64,000 nucleotides of DNA, taken from NCBI GenBank assembly GCA_965603365.1, contig CBFDCR010000003.1:65401-129400 (forward strand), read 5' to 3'. Of the stretch, positions 23,278-32,421 are shown piece by piece; position 1 is the stretch's first letter; each line of letters opens with the position of its first letter. Below the pieces are notes generated by a model. That model searched no databases, was not told the origin of the DNA, and saw only the letters and a list, made by a program, of their open reading frames with translations. Both the position numbers and the translations under genes were made by a program. The DNA is from JAHELQ01 sp965603365. Lineage in GTDB: Bacteria > Acidobacteriota > Aminicenantia > UBA2199.

Positions 23278-26200
23278 ATGCCAGATTTTCCTAAAATTGT
23301 AGAATCTATTTTAGTGTTAATCTTTAGGGATAAAATTCCCCCTATAGTACCCCAGATATTTGGTTACATTTTTCTGGTTCTGTTTATAATATTTGCTATA
23401 TGGGTGTTTCTTTCTTTCTTGAGCAAGATAAAAAGACTCTGGAACAAGGATGTCAAGCCTATTTTCTATGATGCCGAAAAGAGACGGCGAAGGAAACGCC
23501 GCCAACAGTTTGCCAATCACATTGAGTATAAAATCAAAAAATTATGCGACTGGGAAGACTGGAGTGAATCTCGATTTGCAGAACTTGAGGCTGAAGTCGA
23601 GGCGGAGGGAAGAGAAAGAGTATTTAGCCTGATCCCGTTTCTAAAGAAAAATCGAGGGGGCCTTCGGCGGGAACATTCTCTTTCAAAGGCCCTTGAATCG
23701 AGTCGGGAACGATTGATTCTATTGGAGGGAGAACCCGGATCTGGCAAAAGTGTGGCCCTTCGATATGTTGCCCAATCTATGGCTCGCCGCGCAATAAAGG
23801 CAAAAAATATCAACGCTGTTATACCTATCTACATCAATCTCAAGGAGCTTAACCGTCAAAAGAGAGAGCCAATTGATAGGAATTTAATCGAAACATTTGT
23901 GTTGAATACCTTGAACCCTGGGAACGATCGTGATATCGAGGAGTTTTTAGAGAAGGAGTTTGTACCGGGATTACGGAATAGCACCTGGCTTTTCCTGTTC
24001 GATTCCTTTGATGAGCTTCCCGAAGTATTGAGTTCGACTGAAGCTGATGAAATTATCAGGAGGTATGGAGATGCTATTTCCGATTTTTTGCATGGAATGA
24101 ATCAATGCCGGGGCATCATCGCTTCACGTCAATTTAGAGGACCAGGCAGATTGGGATGGCCTCGATTTCGTATTTTGCCGCTTTCCGAGAAACGACGTCT
24201 TGAACTTATTAAAAGGGCTAATCTTGAAACTAAGGTGGAAAAAGAGATTGTGGGGCAGTTGGAATTGGCGTTGCCCGAAATTCGTTCGATGGCGAATAAT
24301 CCCATGTTTCTGGGACTATTGTGTGAGAATATGAAGTCCGGCCAATCGTTTCCCCATAACACTCATCATGTATTTGAGACATACATTGAGAACCGTCTGG
24401 TCCGTGATAAAGAACGATTATCAAGGCGTTATAATCTCAAACCCCAAGAGGTGAGAAATGCGGCGGAAACCGTTGCCTTCTCTATGACGGCCAATCGGGA
24501 TATCGGTCTCAGCCCCAGCCGGCAGAGTTTAAAAGATGTATTAATAAGTGCAGATCATCGGGTTATTAATATTAAACGCCTCGACACATATCTGGACGCC
24601 CTGGAATATATCAAATTGGCCCGGTCTGAAACGGCCACCTCTGCGGGGGAATCAAAGGCCTTCACCTTTTCTCACCGCAGGTTTCAGGAATATTTTGCCA
24701 CCTGTGTGTTAATGCGCAACCCCGATTTAGTCAGGCCGGACCAGCTTTTAACGGATGCCCGGTGGCGTGAAGCGGCTGTTGTGATGTGTCAGACTCAACC
24801 CCAGGAAGTACTATCTCCCCTCTTAGATGAGGCCCGTCGCTTTCTTAATGATCTTGTCTCTAAAACTCCCGGTTTAATCAAAGAGCCGCTGGCATATGTT
24901 CAGGCTTCTGCCAGCGAAGAGAAAGAGAAGAGAGGGAAGAGTAATGAAAAGATCCCCGAACCATTCTCCTGGGCAAAAGGGACTCTTCATATCCTGGAAC
25001 TTTTGCAGGATGGTTTTGGCAGTCATCTGGATGACCTGCCGGAAGATATAAAGATGCTGGCCGCCCGAATAATCGTATCGGTCAACGAAACGGGGACCCT
25101 TTCGGACCGAAAATGCGGATTAGAGGTAGCCGGTATTATGTCCCGTCCTGTATTAACCTGGCTGCTGCGAAACGCTTTTACCAGCGGAAGCCAATGGCTT
25201 AAAGAGGTTGCCTATCGCCAGGCAGCTCGTTTACCCGAAATCCCCGCTGATATTGCCAGGTGGATTCGTCAGTCATTGATGGGGCTTTTGGCAGATGGGC
25301 GTTTAAAACGCGAGCGTCTGGCGGTCAAAGCACATCTATCTCGTCTTGATAAACCAGATAAATTTCTCTCTGCCATGAATCTCCTTCAGCGACTTCCAAA
25401 TATTGAAGCAATTTTGCATGTTTTAATATTTCTTCTTATGGTTATTGGTATTAGTGGTAGGGATTTTTCTATAAAGTTGTTCACAATAAGTTCATTGTCC
25501 ATTTTAATACTTCCGGTTTCATATTTTTGGGGGTTGCGAGTATTAATTCGTTCTTTTATTGATAGTGATTTTGAGATTAATGCCTATAATATGACATTTG
25601 CGGTTATGGAAATAATGATTAAATTCATGCTGCTACAATTTATATTTTCTGTTTTTGCATTCCAAAAGATAACAATCTCCTTTTATCCCTTTTTTTTACT
25701 CATATTAGTTTGCTTTTATTTTGTGGCATGGTCGCCAAGCGCCTTATCCGCAGTTAAAAAAGGACGATTTATTCATCCCCTTTGGTGGCCTGTGATGCCC
25801 ATAACATTGCTTTTTCGTTCAACAAATAGTGATGGGGAGAAATTTGTTAAGTTTATAAAAGACTGGAAAATATTGATAAAAGCGACTCTAATTGGGATCT
25901 GTTTTCCTGGCCTTTTTTTGTTGGCCCACTTTTATATCAAATGGTTATTCTGGCTTATTGGATTTTTGATGTTGGTTTTTATCTCACTTCCATCAGTACT
26001 TCTGTTTATGATATTCATGTATACCAAACTAAAAAGCTTGATTCAGTGGTGTTGGTGGAAGTGGAAACCACAGGCAGATAAAAGAATGTCAGGGGTGGAA
26101 TTTCTTGCAATGATCACTCAATTTAAAGAGAACTCAGGCTTACGCCGTTTTATAAAATCTGTTCGGGAAGAACAATTGCTTGAAGTTAACCGAGACTCGG

Positions 26201-26439
26201 AAGCCTTGATTGAAGACTTAGCTCTTGCAATTGAACAAGGGAAAAAGGTACAAAGTTTTAAGTCGAATGTTTTTGATCGGTGGTATTCAGACTACCTCAA
26301 GAGGAAAGAGTCTCAATTTTTTAGTCGAGTTGAGCGCATTTTTGGTAAGTCAAATTTCACATTGGCGGACCTGGGATCGGAAGTGCTGGATGAAGTTTCT
26401 ATGCTTTTGGAGCAAATTCGTCGGCGGCGTCGGGATTAG
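23278..26439 (+). CDS. Membrane-anchored NACHT NTPase (candidate defence protein)
   Basis: A 1053-residue STAND ATPase. An N-terminal transmembrane helix (~25-50) is followed by a basic linker, then a NACHT domain with Walker A GEPGSGKS (151-158), Walker B LFLFDSFDELPE (~239-249), a sensor-type Arg in IIASRQF and a winged-helix/C-terminal NACHT segment with FSHRRFQEYFATCVLM (~460). Residues ~500-690 look like helical repeats. Six or so hydrophobic helices follow at ~707-920, then a ~130-residue soluble helical tail. GGAGG precedes the ATG. Bacterial NACHT proteins act in phage defence; membrane segments suggest the effector step is membrane damage. No trypsin- or nuclease-like effector domain is seen. 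Confidence 0.88.
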   Translation: MPDFPKIVESILVLIFRDKIPPIVPQIFGYIFLVLFIIFAIWVFLSFLSKIKRLWNKDVKPIFYDAEKRRRRKRRQQFANHIEYKIKKLCDWEDWSESRFAELEAEVEAEGRERVFSLIPFLKKNRGGLRREHSLSKALESSRERLILLEGEPGSGKSVALRYVAQSMARRAIKAKNINAVIPIYINLKELNRQKREPIDRNLIETFVLNTLNPGNDRDIEEFLEKEFVPGLRNSTWLFLFDSFDELPEVLSSTEADEIIRRYGDAISDFLHGMNQCRGIIASRQFRGPGRLGWPRFRILPLSEKRRLELIKRANLETKVEKEIVGQLELALPEIRSMANNPMFLGLLCENMKSGQSFPHNTHHVFETYIENRLVRDKERLSRRYNLKPQEVRNAAETVAFSMTANRDIGLSPSRQSLKDVLISADHRVINIKRLDTYLDALEYIKLARSETATSAGESKAFTFSHRRFQEYFATCVLMRNPDLVRPDQLLTDARWREAAVVMCQTQPQEVLSPLLDEARRFLNDLVSKTPGLIKEPLAYVQASASEEKEKRGKSNEKIPEPFSWAKGTLHILELLQDGFGSHLDDLPEDIKMLAARIIVSVNETGTLSDRKCGLEVAGIMSRPVLTWLLRNAFTSGSQWLKEVAYRQAARLPEIPADIARWIRQSLMGLLADGRLKRERLAVKAHLSRLDKPDKFLSAMNLLQRLPNIEAILHVLIFLLMVIGISGRDFSIKLFTISSLSILILPVSYFWGLRVLIRSFIDSDFEINAYNMTFAVMEIMIKFMLLQFIFSVFAFQKITISFYPFFLLILVCFYFVAWSPSALSAVKKGRFIHPLWWPVMPITLLFRSTNSDGEKFVKFIKDWKILIKATLIGICFPGLFLLAHFYIKWLFWLIGFLMLVFISLPSVLLFMIFMYTKLKSLIQWCWWKWKPQADKRMSGVEFLAMITQFKENSGLRRFIKSVREEQLLEVNRDSEALIEDLALAIEQGKKVQSFKSNVFDRWYSDYLKRKESQFFSRVERIFGKSNFTLADLGSEVLDEVSMLLEQIRRRRRD

Positions 26440-26560
26440 ATCCGGTAATGTTTGCTAATTGGATTTTTATTTAAGTATGGGGATGAAAAAGGTGGATTTG
26501 GGGGTTGTTGTCTTGATTTAAGGTTAAAAATAAGTTAATATTGGTCATGATGAGGACAAT

Positions 26561-27835
26561 ATGACCCAGTTAGAGAGTGCGAAGAACGGCACCATCACCG
26601 AAGAAATGAAGATCGTGGCCCAAAAAGAGGGTATTACCGAGGAGCGGCTGCGGACATTGATTGCCGGTGGTAGGGTGGTGGTGCCGGTCAACAAGAACCA
26701 TAAGAACGTGAGCCCCATCGGCATCGGCAAGCACCTGCGCACAAAAGTCAACGCCAATATCGGGACTTCCGGGGATTTTGCCCAGATCGACGATGAAATC
26801 AAGAAGATCGATAATGTAATCAAATACCGGGCCGATACGGTCATGGATCTCAGTACCGGCGGCGATATCGGCCGCATCCGCCGGGCCTTGCTTGCCATCT
26901 CCACCATACCCTTCGGCAATGTCCCGATCTACCAGATGGCCAGGAGCGAGGCAGCCAGGGGCCGGCCCTTCGTGGATATGACGATCGACGATATGCTGGT
27001 CTACATCAAGGAGCAGGCCGGAGACGGGGTCGATTTCATGACCATCCATGCCGGTCTGACCCGGGCCGCAGTGGAGAAGATCCGGCAGCAGAAGCGGCGG
27101 GCCGACATCGTGTCCCGGGGCGGGTCGCTCCTCACCGGCTGGATGTTTCACAACGGTAAAGAGAATCCCTTTTACGAACATTTCGACCGCCTACTGGAGA
27201 TCGCCCGGGAGTACGACGTCACCCTGTCGCTGGGCGACGGCCTGCGGCCCGGCTGCCTGGCGGACGGCACCGATTGGGGCCAGGTGGAGGAGTTGTTGAC
27301 CTTAGGAGAACTGGTGAAACGGTCGCGGGAAGCGGGGGTCCAGGTAATGGTGGAGGGTCCCGGGCATTTGCCCATCGATCAGGTGGAGATGAATATCAAG
27401 ATTGAGAAGTCGATCTGCGACGAGGCGCCCTTTTATGTACTGGGGCCCATCGTGACCGATATCGCGCCCGGCTATGACCACATCACCTCTGCCATCGGCG
27501 GCGCCATTGCCGGAACCGCCGGGGCCGATTTCCTCTGCTACGTGACCCCCACCGAACACCTGGGGCTGCCGGATGAGGAGGATGTGAAGAACGGCATCAT
27601 CGCCTCCAGGATCGCCGCACATGTGGCGGATATCGGCAAGGGGATTCCCGGCAGTATGGAGCTGGACAACCGGATGGCTGCGGCCCGCCGGGATTTAAAC
27701 TGGCAGGAACAGGAGAAGTACTGCATCGACCCGGAGAAGTACCGGCAGGTCAGGCAGGAACGGAGTTCCAGCACCGATGCCTGTTCCATGTGCGGGGACC
27801 TGTGTGTATATAAAATCTTGAAGGATCGCTTGTAG
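26561..27835 (+). CDS. thiC: Phosphomethylpyrimidine synthase ThiC
   Basis: A 424-residue radical SAM enzyme that rearranges aminoimidazole ribotide to the hydroxymethylpyrimidine phosphate moiety of thiamine. It shows the family core NANIGTSGDF, ADTVMDLSTGGDI, the MTIHAGLTR and MVEGPGHLP segments, and the C-terminal cluster motif CSMCGDLC (C-x2-C-x4-C). It is the short form lacking the N-terminal domain of proteobacterial enzymes. The related BzaF (5-hydroxybenzimidazole synthase) is an alternative that only phylogeny would exclude. No other thiamine gene is nearby and no TPP riboswitch was recognised in the 121-bp leader. It heads the operon with the MBL hydrolase, yebC and ruvCAB. Confidence 0.92.
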   Translation: MTQLESAKNGTITEEMKIVAQKEGITEERLRTLIAGGRVVVPVNKNHKNVSPIGIGKHLRTKVNANIGTSGDFAQIDDEIKKIDNVIKYRADTVMDLSTGGDIGRIRRALLAISTIPFGNVPIYQMARSEAARGRPFVDMTIDDMLVYIKEQAGDGVDFMTIHAGLTRAAVEKIRQQKRRADIVSRGGSLLTGWMFHNGKENPFYEHFDRLLEIAREYDVTLSLGDGLRPGCLADGTDWGQVEELLTLGELVKRSREAGVQVMVEGPGHLPIDQVEMNIKIEKSICDEAPFYVLGPIVTDIAPGYDHITSAIGGAIAGTAGADFLCYVTPTEHLGLPDEEDVKNGIIASRIAAHVADIGKGIPGSMELDNRMAAARRDLNWQEQEKYCIDPEKYRQVRQERSSSTDACSMCGDLCVYKILKDRL

Positions 27836-27841
27836 ACGCTC

Positions 27842-28696
27842 ATGCCGGAATTACATTATACATTTTACGGGTGCCGGGGCAGCTACCCGGTGGCCAACAA
27901 AGACATCCTCAAATACGGCGGCAATACATCCTCCATCCTGGTGGAGATGGGGGAGCAGGTGCTGATTTTCGATGCCGGTACCGGGATCATCAATATCGGC
28001 AGCTATTTGAAGGAGAAAAAGAGCGACATCAAGAAGATGACGATATTCCTGACCCACCTCCACCTGGATCATGTCCAGGGCCTGCCCTTTTTCCAGCCGA
28101 TTTTTGATAAAAACTATGAACTCGACATCTACTGCCCGGCCTACAAAAATATCTCCCTGAAGGCAGCGGTTTATTCCCTGTTTAACCATCCCTTTTCCCC
28201 CATCAGCAACAACGGTATTAAGGCCGGGCTGAACTTCTTTGAATTGAGACCCGAAGAGAAGAATATGGTTACCGTCGATTCGGATCTGCACATTGAATTT
28301 ATCAAAGAAAATTCTCACCCCATTTGCGGGGTGTTGATCTATAAATTGAAGACCGGCAATTTTAAATTCGTTTTTGCCACCGATGTGGAGTCGCCGGATG
28401 GTTTCGATCGGGGGGTGTCCGATTTTATCAAGGGGGCCAATGTGCTCATTCACGATTCCCAGTATTTTGATCACGATTATGCCGGTCCTAAAAATTCAAA
28501 AAAGGGATTCGGCCACAGTACCTATTCCATGGCTGTCCGCAATGCCCTGGCGGGTAAGGTCGGGAAACTCTTCCTGTTTCACTACGATCCGGATTACTCC
28601 GATTCCGATCTGGAGAGGATGCTGGATGAGGCCCGAAACGGATTCCCCGAGACATACCTGTCGGAGGAATTAAAAAAATTTACCATAAGGAGTTAA
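27842..28696 (+). CDS. Metallo-beta-lactamase-fold hydrolase
   Basis: A 284-residue MBL-fold protein. The metal site is THLHLDH at 71-77, with further ligands probably in VLIHDSQYF and the closing FGHSTYSMAV region. The start YTFYGCRGSYP and the overall layout resemble RNase Z-like or cyclic-nucleotide phosphodiesterase-like hydrolases (PF12706 type). Substrate unknown. It lies 6 bp after thiC and 2 bp before yebC, so it is co-transcribed with them. Confidence 0.85.
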   Translation: MPELHYTFYGCRGSYPVANKDILKYGGNTSSILVEMGEQVLIFDAGTGIINIGSYLKEKKSDIKKMTIFLTHLHLDHVQGLPFFQPIFDKNYELDIYCPAYKNISLKAAVYSLFNHPFSPISNNGIKAGLNFFELRPEEKNMVTVDSDLHIEFIKENSHPICGVLIYKLKTGNFKFVFATDVESPDGFDRGVSDFIKGANVLIHDSQYFDHDYAGPKNSKKGFGHSTYSMAVRNALAGKVGKLFLFHYDPDYSDSDLERMLDEARNGFPETYLSEELKKFTIRS

Positions 28697-28698
28697 AT

Positions 28699-29451
28699 AT
28701 GTCAGGTCATTCTAAATGGCATTCCATCAAGCATAAAAAGGCGGCCGCCGATGCCAAACGGGGTAAGGTTTTTACCCGCTATATCAAGGAAATCGCCGTG
28801 GCCGCCAGAATGGGAGGCGGTGACCCGGAAGCCAACTCCCGCCTGAGGCACGCCGTCGAGGGGGCCCGGTCCGTCAATATGCCGGCCGATAATATCAAGA
28901 AGGCCATCATGAGGGGCACCGGTGAACTGGAGGGGGTTCATTATGAGGAGATTGGTTATGAAGGCTATGGGCCCGGGGGCGTGGCCATCATCGTGGAGAC
29001 CCTGACGGATAATAAGAACCGAACCGTGGCCGAGGTGCGTCATGTATTCGACAAGTACAGCGGCCGGCTGGGGGAGCAGGGGTGTGTGAACTGGATGTTT
29101 TCCCGGAAAGGGTTGATCCTTGTGGCCGAAGATGCCATCGGCGAAGACGAATTGATGGAGATTGTGCTGGAAAGCGGGGCCGAAGACATGAAGACCGAGG
29201 AAGACAATTATGAGGTGATTACCGAGGTGAAGGATTTTGATGCGGTGCTGCAGGCCATCAAGGCTAAAAATATCGAACCCGTTTCCGCCGAGCTATCGAT
29301 GATTCCCTCTACCTATGTCAAACTGGAGGGGAAGCAGGCGCAGCAGATGTTGAAATTGGCCGAAAAGATCGAAGATCTGGACGATGTGCAGGATGTCTGG
29401 TCCAATTTCGACATTTCGGATGAAGAGATCGAAGCCTATCAGAATGGTTGA
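28699..29451 (+). CDS. yebC: YebC/PmpR family protein
   Basis: A 250-residue YebC/TACO1 protein, a ribosome-associated factor that relieves stalling at proline stretches in some bacteria and was earlier viewed as a transcriptional regulator. The diagnostic start MSGHSKWHSIKHKKAAADAK, the ARMGGGDPEANSRLR and EEIGYEGYGPGGVA motifs and the length all match. The gene order yebC-ruvC-ruvA-ruvB is widely conserved. Its stop overlaps the ruvC start by one base (TGATG). Confidence 0.96.
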   Translation: MSGHSKWHSIKHKKAAADAKRGKVFTRYIKEIAVAARMGGGDPEANSRLRHAVEGARSVNMPADNIKKAIMRGTGELEGVHYEEIGYEGYGPGGVAIIVETLTDNKNRTVAEVRHVFDKYSGRLGEQGCVNWMFSRKGLILVAEDAIGEDELMEIVLESGAEDMKTEEDNYEVITEVKDFDAVLQAIKAKNIEPVSAELSMIPSTYVKLEGKQAQQMLKLAEKIEDLDDVQDVWSNFDISDEEIEAYQNG

Positions 29452-29918
29452 TGACGGTCATCGGTTTTGATCCGGGCTCCATCCGCTTCGGCGTGGGATT
29501 GGTAGGCGTGGAAAAGGGCAATATCGACTATATTTATTCCGAAGAGATTCGGTTAAAAAAGAAGGACTTTTATGAAAGAATGGCCCATTTGTGGAAGCGG
29601 CTGCAGGCCATCTACGTTAGATTTTCCATTGACGAGGCGGCCATCGAGGAGGGTTTCCTGGGTAAAAACGTCAGGTCCATGAGTATGATTGCCACGGTCC
29701 GGGGGGTGGTGCTGGGTTCCCTGCTCGTGAAGGGCATCGGCTTGAAGACCTATTCGCCCCGGGCTGTCAAATTGGCGATCACCGGCAGCGGCAGTGCCTT
29801 GAAACCGCAGGTCATGCGCATGGTAAAGACCCTGCTGGATTTAAAGCAAAAAGACCTGGGCGGCGACGAGAGCGATGCCTTAGCCGTGGCTTATTGCCAC
29901 GCCCTATTCTTAAGATGA
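29451..29918 (+). CDS. ruvC: Crossover junction endodeoxyribonuclease RuvC
   Basis: A 155-residue Holliday junction resolvase with an RNase H-like fold, cleaving four-way junctions with RuvAB. Catalytic acidic residues are visible as D7 (VIGFDPGS), E66 (AAIEEGFLGKN) and the closing pair in GGDESDALAVAYCH. The ATG at 29451, which overlaps the yebC stop, is preferred to the TTG one codon upstream. Its stop overlaps ruvA as ATGA. Confidence 0.95.
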   Translation: MTVIGFDPGSIRFGVGLVGVEKGNIDYIYSEEIRLKKKDFYERMAHLWKRLQAIYVRFSIDEAAIEEGFLGKNVRSMSMIATVRGVVLGSLLVKGIGLKTYSPRAVKLAITGSGSALKPQVMRMVKTLLDLKQKDLGGDESDALAVAYCHALFLR

Positions 29919-30502
29919 TATCCGCAGTCAAAGGCAAGTTATTGGCAGTCCTGCCCGGTGAGACCCATGTCGATACCGGCAGCGGCCTGGTGCTGAAGGT
30001 ATTGACACCTGTCTCCAGTTATTCCAGGATCAAACAGATGGAAGAGGTTTTGCTGCACACGGTACTGCGGCAAAAGGATGAGGAGTTTTTCCTCTACGGA
30101 TTTTTATCCCTTAAGGAAAAGCAGTTGTTCCAGCGCATGATTGCCGTGTCCGGCATCGGCGGCAAGACGGCCCTGTCCATGATTTCTGCCTTTTCCATCG
30201 ATGAATTTGTCCGGGCCGTGGACGGGGGCGATGTGGCCCGCTTGAGTTCCGTACCGGGAATCGGCAAGAAGACGGCCCAGCGCATCATCCTGGAATTAAC
30301 CGGTAAACTGGAATTTGCAGAGGAGAAGGCCGAGGGCGAGGATGTCCGGCTGCGGGATGATCTGATCTCCGGCCTGGTCAACCTGGGCTACCCGGCCAGA
30401 GGCGTCAGGGAGCAGGTGAACAGGCTGCTCAAGGAGAATCCGGACGAGCGTTCCTTTGAAGTATTGTTTAAATCCCTGTTAAAGAAGATCAGTAAGTTAT
30501 GA
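29915..30502 (+). CDS. ruvA: Holliday junction branch migration protein RuvA
   Basis: A 195-residue RuvA. It has the N-terminal OB fold (MISAVKGKLLAVLPG), two helix-hairpin-helix motifs (VSGIGGKTALSMI and VPGIGKKTAQRIILEL) and a C-terminal RuvB-contacting domain (DLISGLVNLGYPARGV). It binds junction DNA as a tetramer and loads RuvB. The ATG overlapping the ruvC stop is used rather than an upstream codon that would add seven residues. Confidence 0.95.
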   Translation: MISAVKGKLLAVLPGETHVDTGSGLVLKVLTPVSSYSRIKQMEEVLLHTVLRQKDEEFFLYGFLSLKEKQLFQRMIAVSGIGGKTALSMISAFSIDEFVRAVDGGDVARLSSVPGIGKKTAQRIILELTGKLEFAEEKAEGEDVRLRDDLISGLVNLGYPARGVREQVNRLLKENPDERSFEVLFKSLLKKISKL

Positions 30503-31518
30503 CACAATCACCGCCCCAACCGGAGACCGACAACAACGATGATCTGAAGTTTGAGCGCAGCCTCAGGCCCTCCTTGATCAAGGAGTTTATCGGCCAGGCC
30601 CAAAAGATTGAAAATCTGAAGACCTACATCAAGGGCGCCCGGCAAAGGGGCGAGGCATTGGATCACGTATTGTTTTACGGCCCGCCGGGCCTGGGCAAGA
30701 CCACCTTGGCCCACATCATCGCCGCCGAGATGGGGGTGCACATCCGCCAGACCTCCGGCCCCATACTGGAAAAAAAGGGCGATTTAACCGCCATCCTGAC
30801 CGACCTTGAGCCCTACGGCATCCTGTTTATCGATGAGATCCACCGTTTAAAGACTTCGCTGGAGGAGATGTTGTACAAGGCCATGGAGGATTTCCAGATA
30901 GATGTCATCATCGGCCAGGGGGTAGGGGCCAAGAATATCTCCCTGGATATCAATCCTTTTACCCTGATCGGCGCCACCACCCGGGCCGGCCTGCTCTCTT
31001 CCCCCTTACGGGACCGCTTCGGCATCATGATGCACCTGGATTTCTATTCGCTGGCGGAATTGACCCGGGTGGTTAAACGCAGTGCCGGGATATTGAATGT
31101 GGAAATCGCGGCCGAAGCAGCCCAGGTCATTGCCCGGCGCTCCCGGGGCACCCCCCGCATCGCCAACAAACTGCTGCGCCGGGTGCGGGACTTTGCCCAG
31201 GTCAAGGGGGAGGGCAAAATCGACCTGGCCATTTGTGAGCTGGCCTTCACCGCCTTAGAGGTAGATGAGGAGGGCTTTGACGAGATCGACCGCAAGATAC
31301 TGCTCACCATCATCGAAAAGTTTTCCGGCGGCCCGGTGGGACTCTCCACCCTGTCTACCGCTGTCCAGGAGGAGAGGGACACCATCGAGGATGTCTACGA
31401 ACCCTTCCTGGTCCAACAGGGCTACCTGCAAGTCACCTCCCGCGGCCGCATGGCCACCCCCAAAGCCCTCAAACACTTCAAACACGCCCCCCAAAACATC
31501 CAAAAATCCCTATTCTAA
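30499..31518 (+). CDS. ruvB: Holliday junction branch migration helicase RuvB
   Basis: A 339-residue AAA+ motor. Walker A is GPPGLGKTT (61-69), Walker B ILFIDEIH, sensor 1 IGATTRAGLLSSPLRDRFG with the arginine finger region, and a C-terminal winged helix ending GRMATPKALKHF. It drives branch migration with RuvA. The start overlaps the ruvA stop by 4 bp. It is the last gene of the operon; repeats follow and no clear terminator hairpin with a T run was seen. Confidence 0.96.
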   Translation: MTQSPPQPETDNNDDLKFERSLRPSLIKEFIGQAQKIENLKTYIKGARQRGEALDHVLFYGPPGLGKTTLAHIIAAEMGVHIRQTSGPILEKKGDLTAILTDLEPYGILFIDEIHRLKTSLEEMLYKAMEDFQIDVIIGQGVGAKNISLDINPFTLIGATTRAGLLSSPLRDRFGIMMHLDFYSLAELTRVVKRSAGILNVEIAAEAAQVIARRSRGTPRIANKLLRRVRDFAQVKGEGKIDLAICELAFTALEVDEEGFDEIDRKILLTIIEKFSGGPVGLSTLSTAVQEERDTIEDVYEPFLVQQGYLQVTSRGRMATPKALKHFKHAPQNIQKSLF

Positions 31519-31570
31519 CCAGCCATTGGCGCCGGTTGTTTGCGGTAGGGGAGGGGAGAACCTGCATTTA

Positions 31571-31645
31571 CTGCGGCAGCCATCGGTGCCGGCATGACAG
31601 TGGGAATATTATTGTAGGGGAGAAGTTTCAGGGACAGGCGGAAAA
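31571..31645. repeat. Dispersed GC-rich element plus inverted GCCTGTCCC motif
   Basis: GCGGCAGCCATCGGTGCCGG followed by a run to TTGTAGGGG (31573-31620) matches the block 2979-3024, where the same order GCGGCAGC-AGCCATCGGCG ... TTTGTAGGGA leads into the long 21-bp array. A partial third copy (AGCCATTGGCGCCGG) lies at about 31522-31536. The reverse complement of GCCTGTCCC lies at 31631-31639. Confidence 0.65.
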
Positions 31646-31677
31646 CACCTTTACCCCTCAATTAGAATTTTCCTTTC

Positions 31678-31706
31678 TTGAAATATCCTGACTTTTTGTG
31701 TAAAAT
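31678..31706 (+). promoter_or_regulatory. Sigma70-type promoter of the VapBC operon
   Basis: TTGAAA (31678-31683), 17-bp spacer, TAAAAT (31701-31706), about 21 bp upstream of the antitoxin start. Confidence 0.65.
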
Positions 31707-31727
31707 AGAATCGGTATTGGAGGCATG

Positions 31728-31964
31728 ATGTTAACGAGTGCGGAATATAATCAAATTATTCAGACCATTAATAAACTTGAATATTCGGAAAAACGGCAAC
31801 TGTTTGAATATATAAAAGAGATGGTCAAAGCCCGCCCTAAGTCAGAACATAAGACCGTCGAAGGCTCACCCTGGCTGGGCAGTCTTACAGGCAAGACAAA
31901 TATTATCGGCGACATCACTTCTCCTGTAATGGATGAAATGGAGTGGGAGGTATTATCTCATTGA
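31728..31964 (+). CDS. Small VapB-like antitoxin
   Basis: A 78-residue protein beginning MLTSAEYNQIIQTINKL, helical at the N-terminus and with a disordered acidic C-terminus (GDITSPVMDEMEWEVLSH) suited to wrapping a toxin. It precedes the PIN toxin, overlapping it by 4 bp. Two ATG codons in a row follow GGAGG; the second has the better spacing. No canonical DNA-binding domain is evident. Confidence 0.75.
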   Translation: MLTSAEYNQIIQTINKLEYSEKRQLFEYIKEMVKARPKSEHKTVEGSPWLGSLTGKTNIIGDITSPVMDEMEWEVLSH

Positions 31965-32359
31965 AGTATTTGCTGGATACTCATATCTGGATCTGGAGCG
32001 TTTCTAAGGTGGAAAAACTTTCTGGAAAAGTCAGTAGAATTTTGAAGAACACCGCCAATGAATTTTTCCTATCTTCTATATCCATCTGGGAATTTATGAT
32101 TTTGCTGGAAAAGAAGAGAATTGCCATTGATATCCCTTTCGAGGAATGGCTGCATATTGCCATAGATATGGCTAATATTAAAGAGATCCCAATAGATGGG
32201 GAAATTGCAGTGGAAAGTAGAAAAATTGATTTACCTCACCGGGATCCGGCAGATCGATTTATTGCCGCTTCCGCTCTGGTAAATCAATTAAAATTAATCA
32301 CCTCCGATAGAAACCTTTCCAGATCCAGAGAGATTTCCGTAATCTTTAATAAAGTTTAG
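31961..32359 (+). CDS. VapC-type PIN-domain toxin
   Basis: A 132-residue PIN toxin. The first acidic residue is in KYLLDTHIWIW, the middle Glu in SISIWEFMILL and the late acidic residues in HRDPADRFIAASALV and KLITSDRNL, all as in the VapC family of RNases. The TTG at 31961 gives the usual K-YLLDT start and overlaps the antitoxin stop; a GTG six codons earlier is possible but would sit on the GGAGG. Confidence 0.88.
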   Translation: MKYLLDTHIWIWSVSKVEKLSGKVSRILKNTANEFFLSSISIWEFMILLEKKRIAIDIPFEEWLHIAIDMANIKEIPIDGEIAVESRKIDLPHRDPADRFIAASALVNQLKLITSDRNLSRSREISVIFNKV

Positions 32360-32368
32360 GGGGGAAGT

Positions 32369-32394
32369 GGGGACGGATCTTGTAAAGCGTCCCC
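32369..32394. repeat. Relative of the GGGGACGC palindrome
   Basis: GGGGACG (32369-32375) and CGTCCCC (32388-32394) form an inverted repeat around a 12-nt centre, matching the outer arms of the 28-bp palindrome at 2949-2976. It starts 10 bp after the VapC stop and 28 bp before a 21-bp array. Confidence 0.65.
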
Positions 32395-32421
32395 TACTTA
32401 CCAGGGTTGGGGTTTGCCGTT

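Noticed and set aside
26440..26560. TPP riboswitch in front of thiC
   Set aside because: The leader lacks the conserved CTGAGA and ACC-TGA-type elements and the required length of paired structure.
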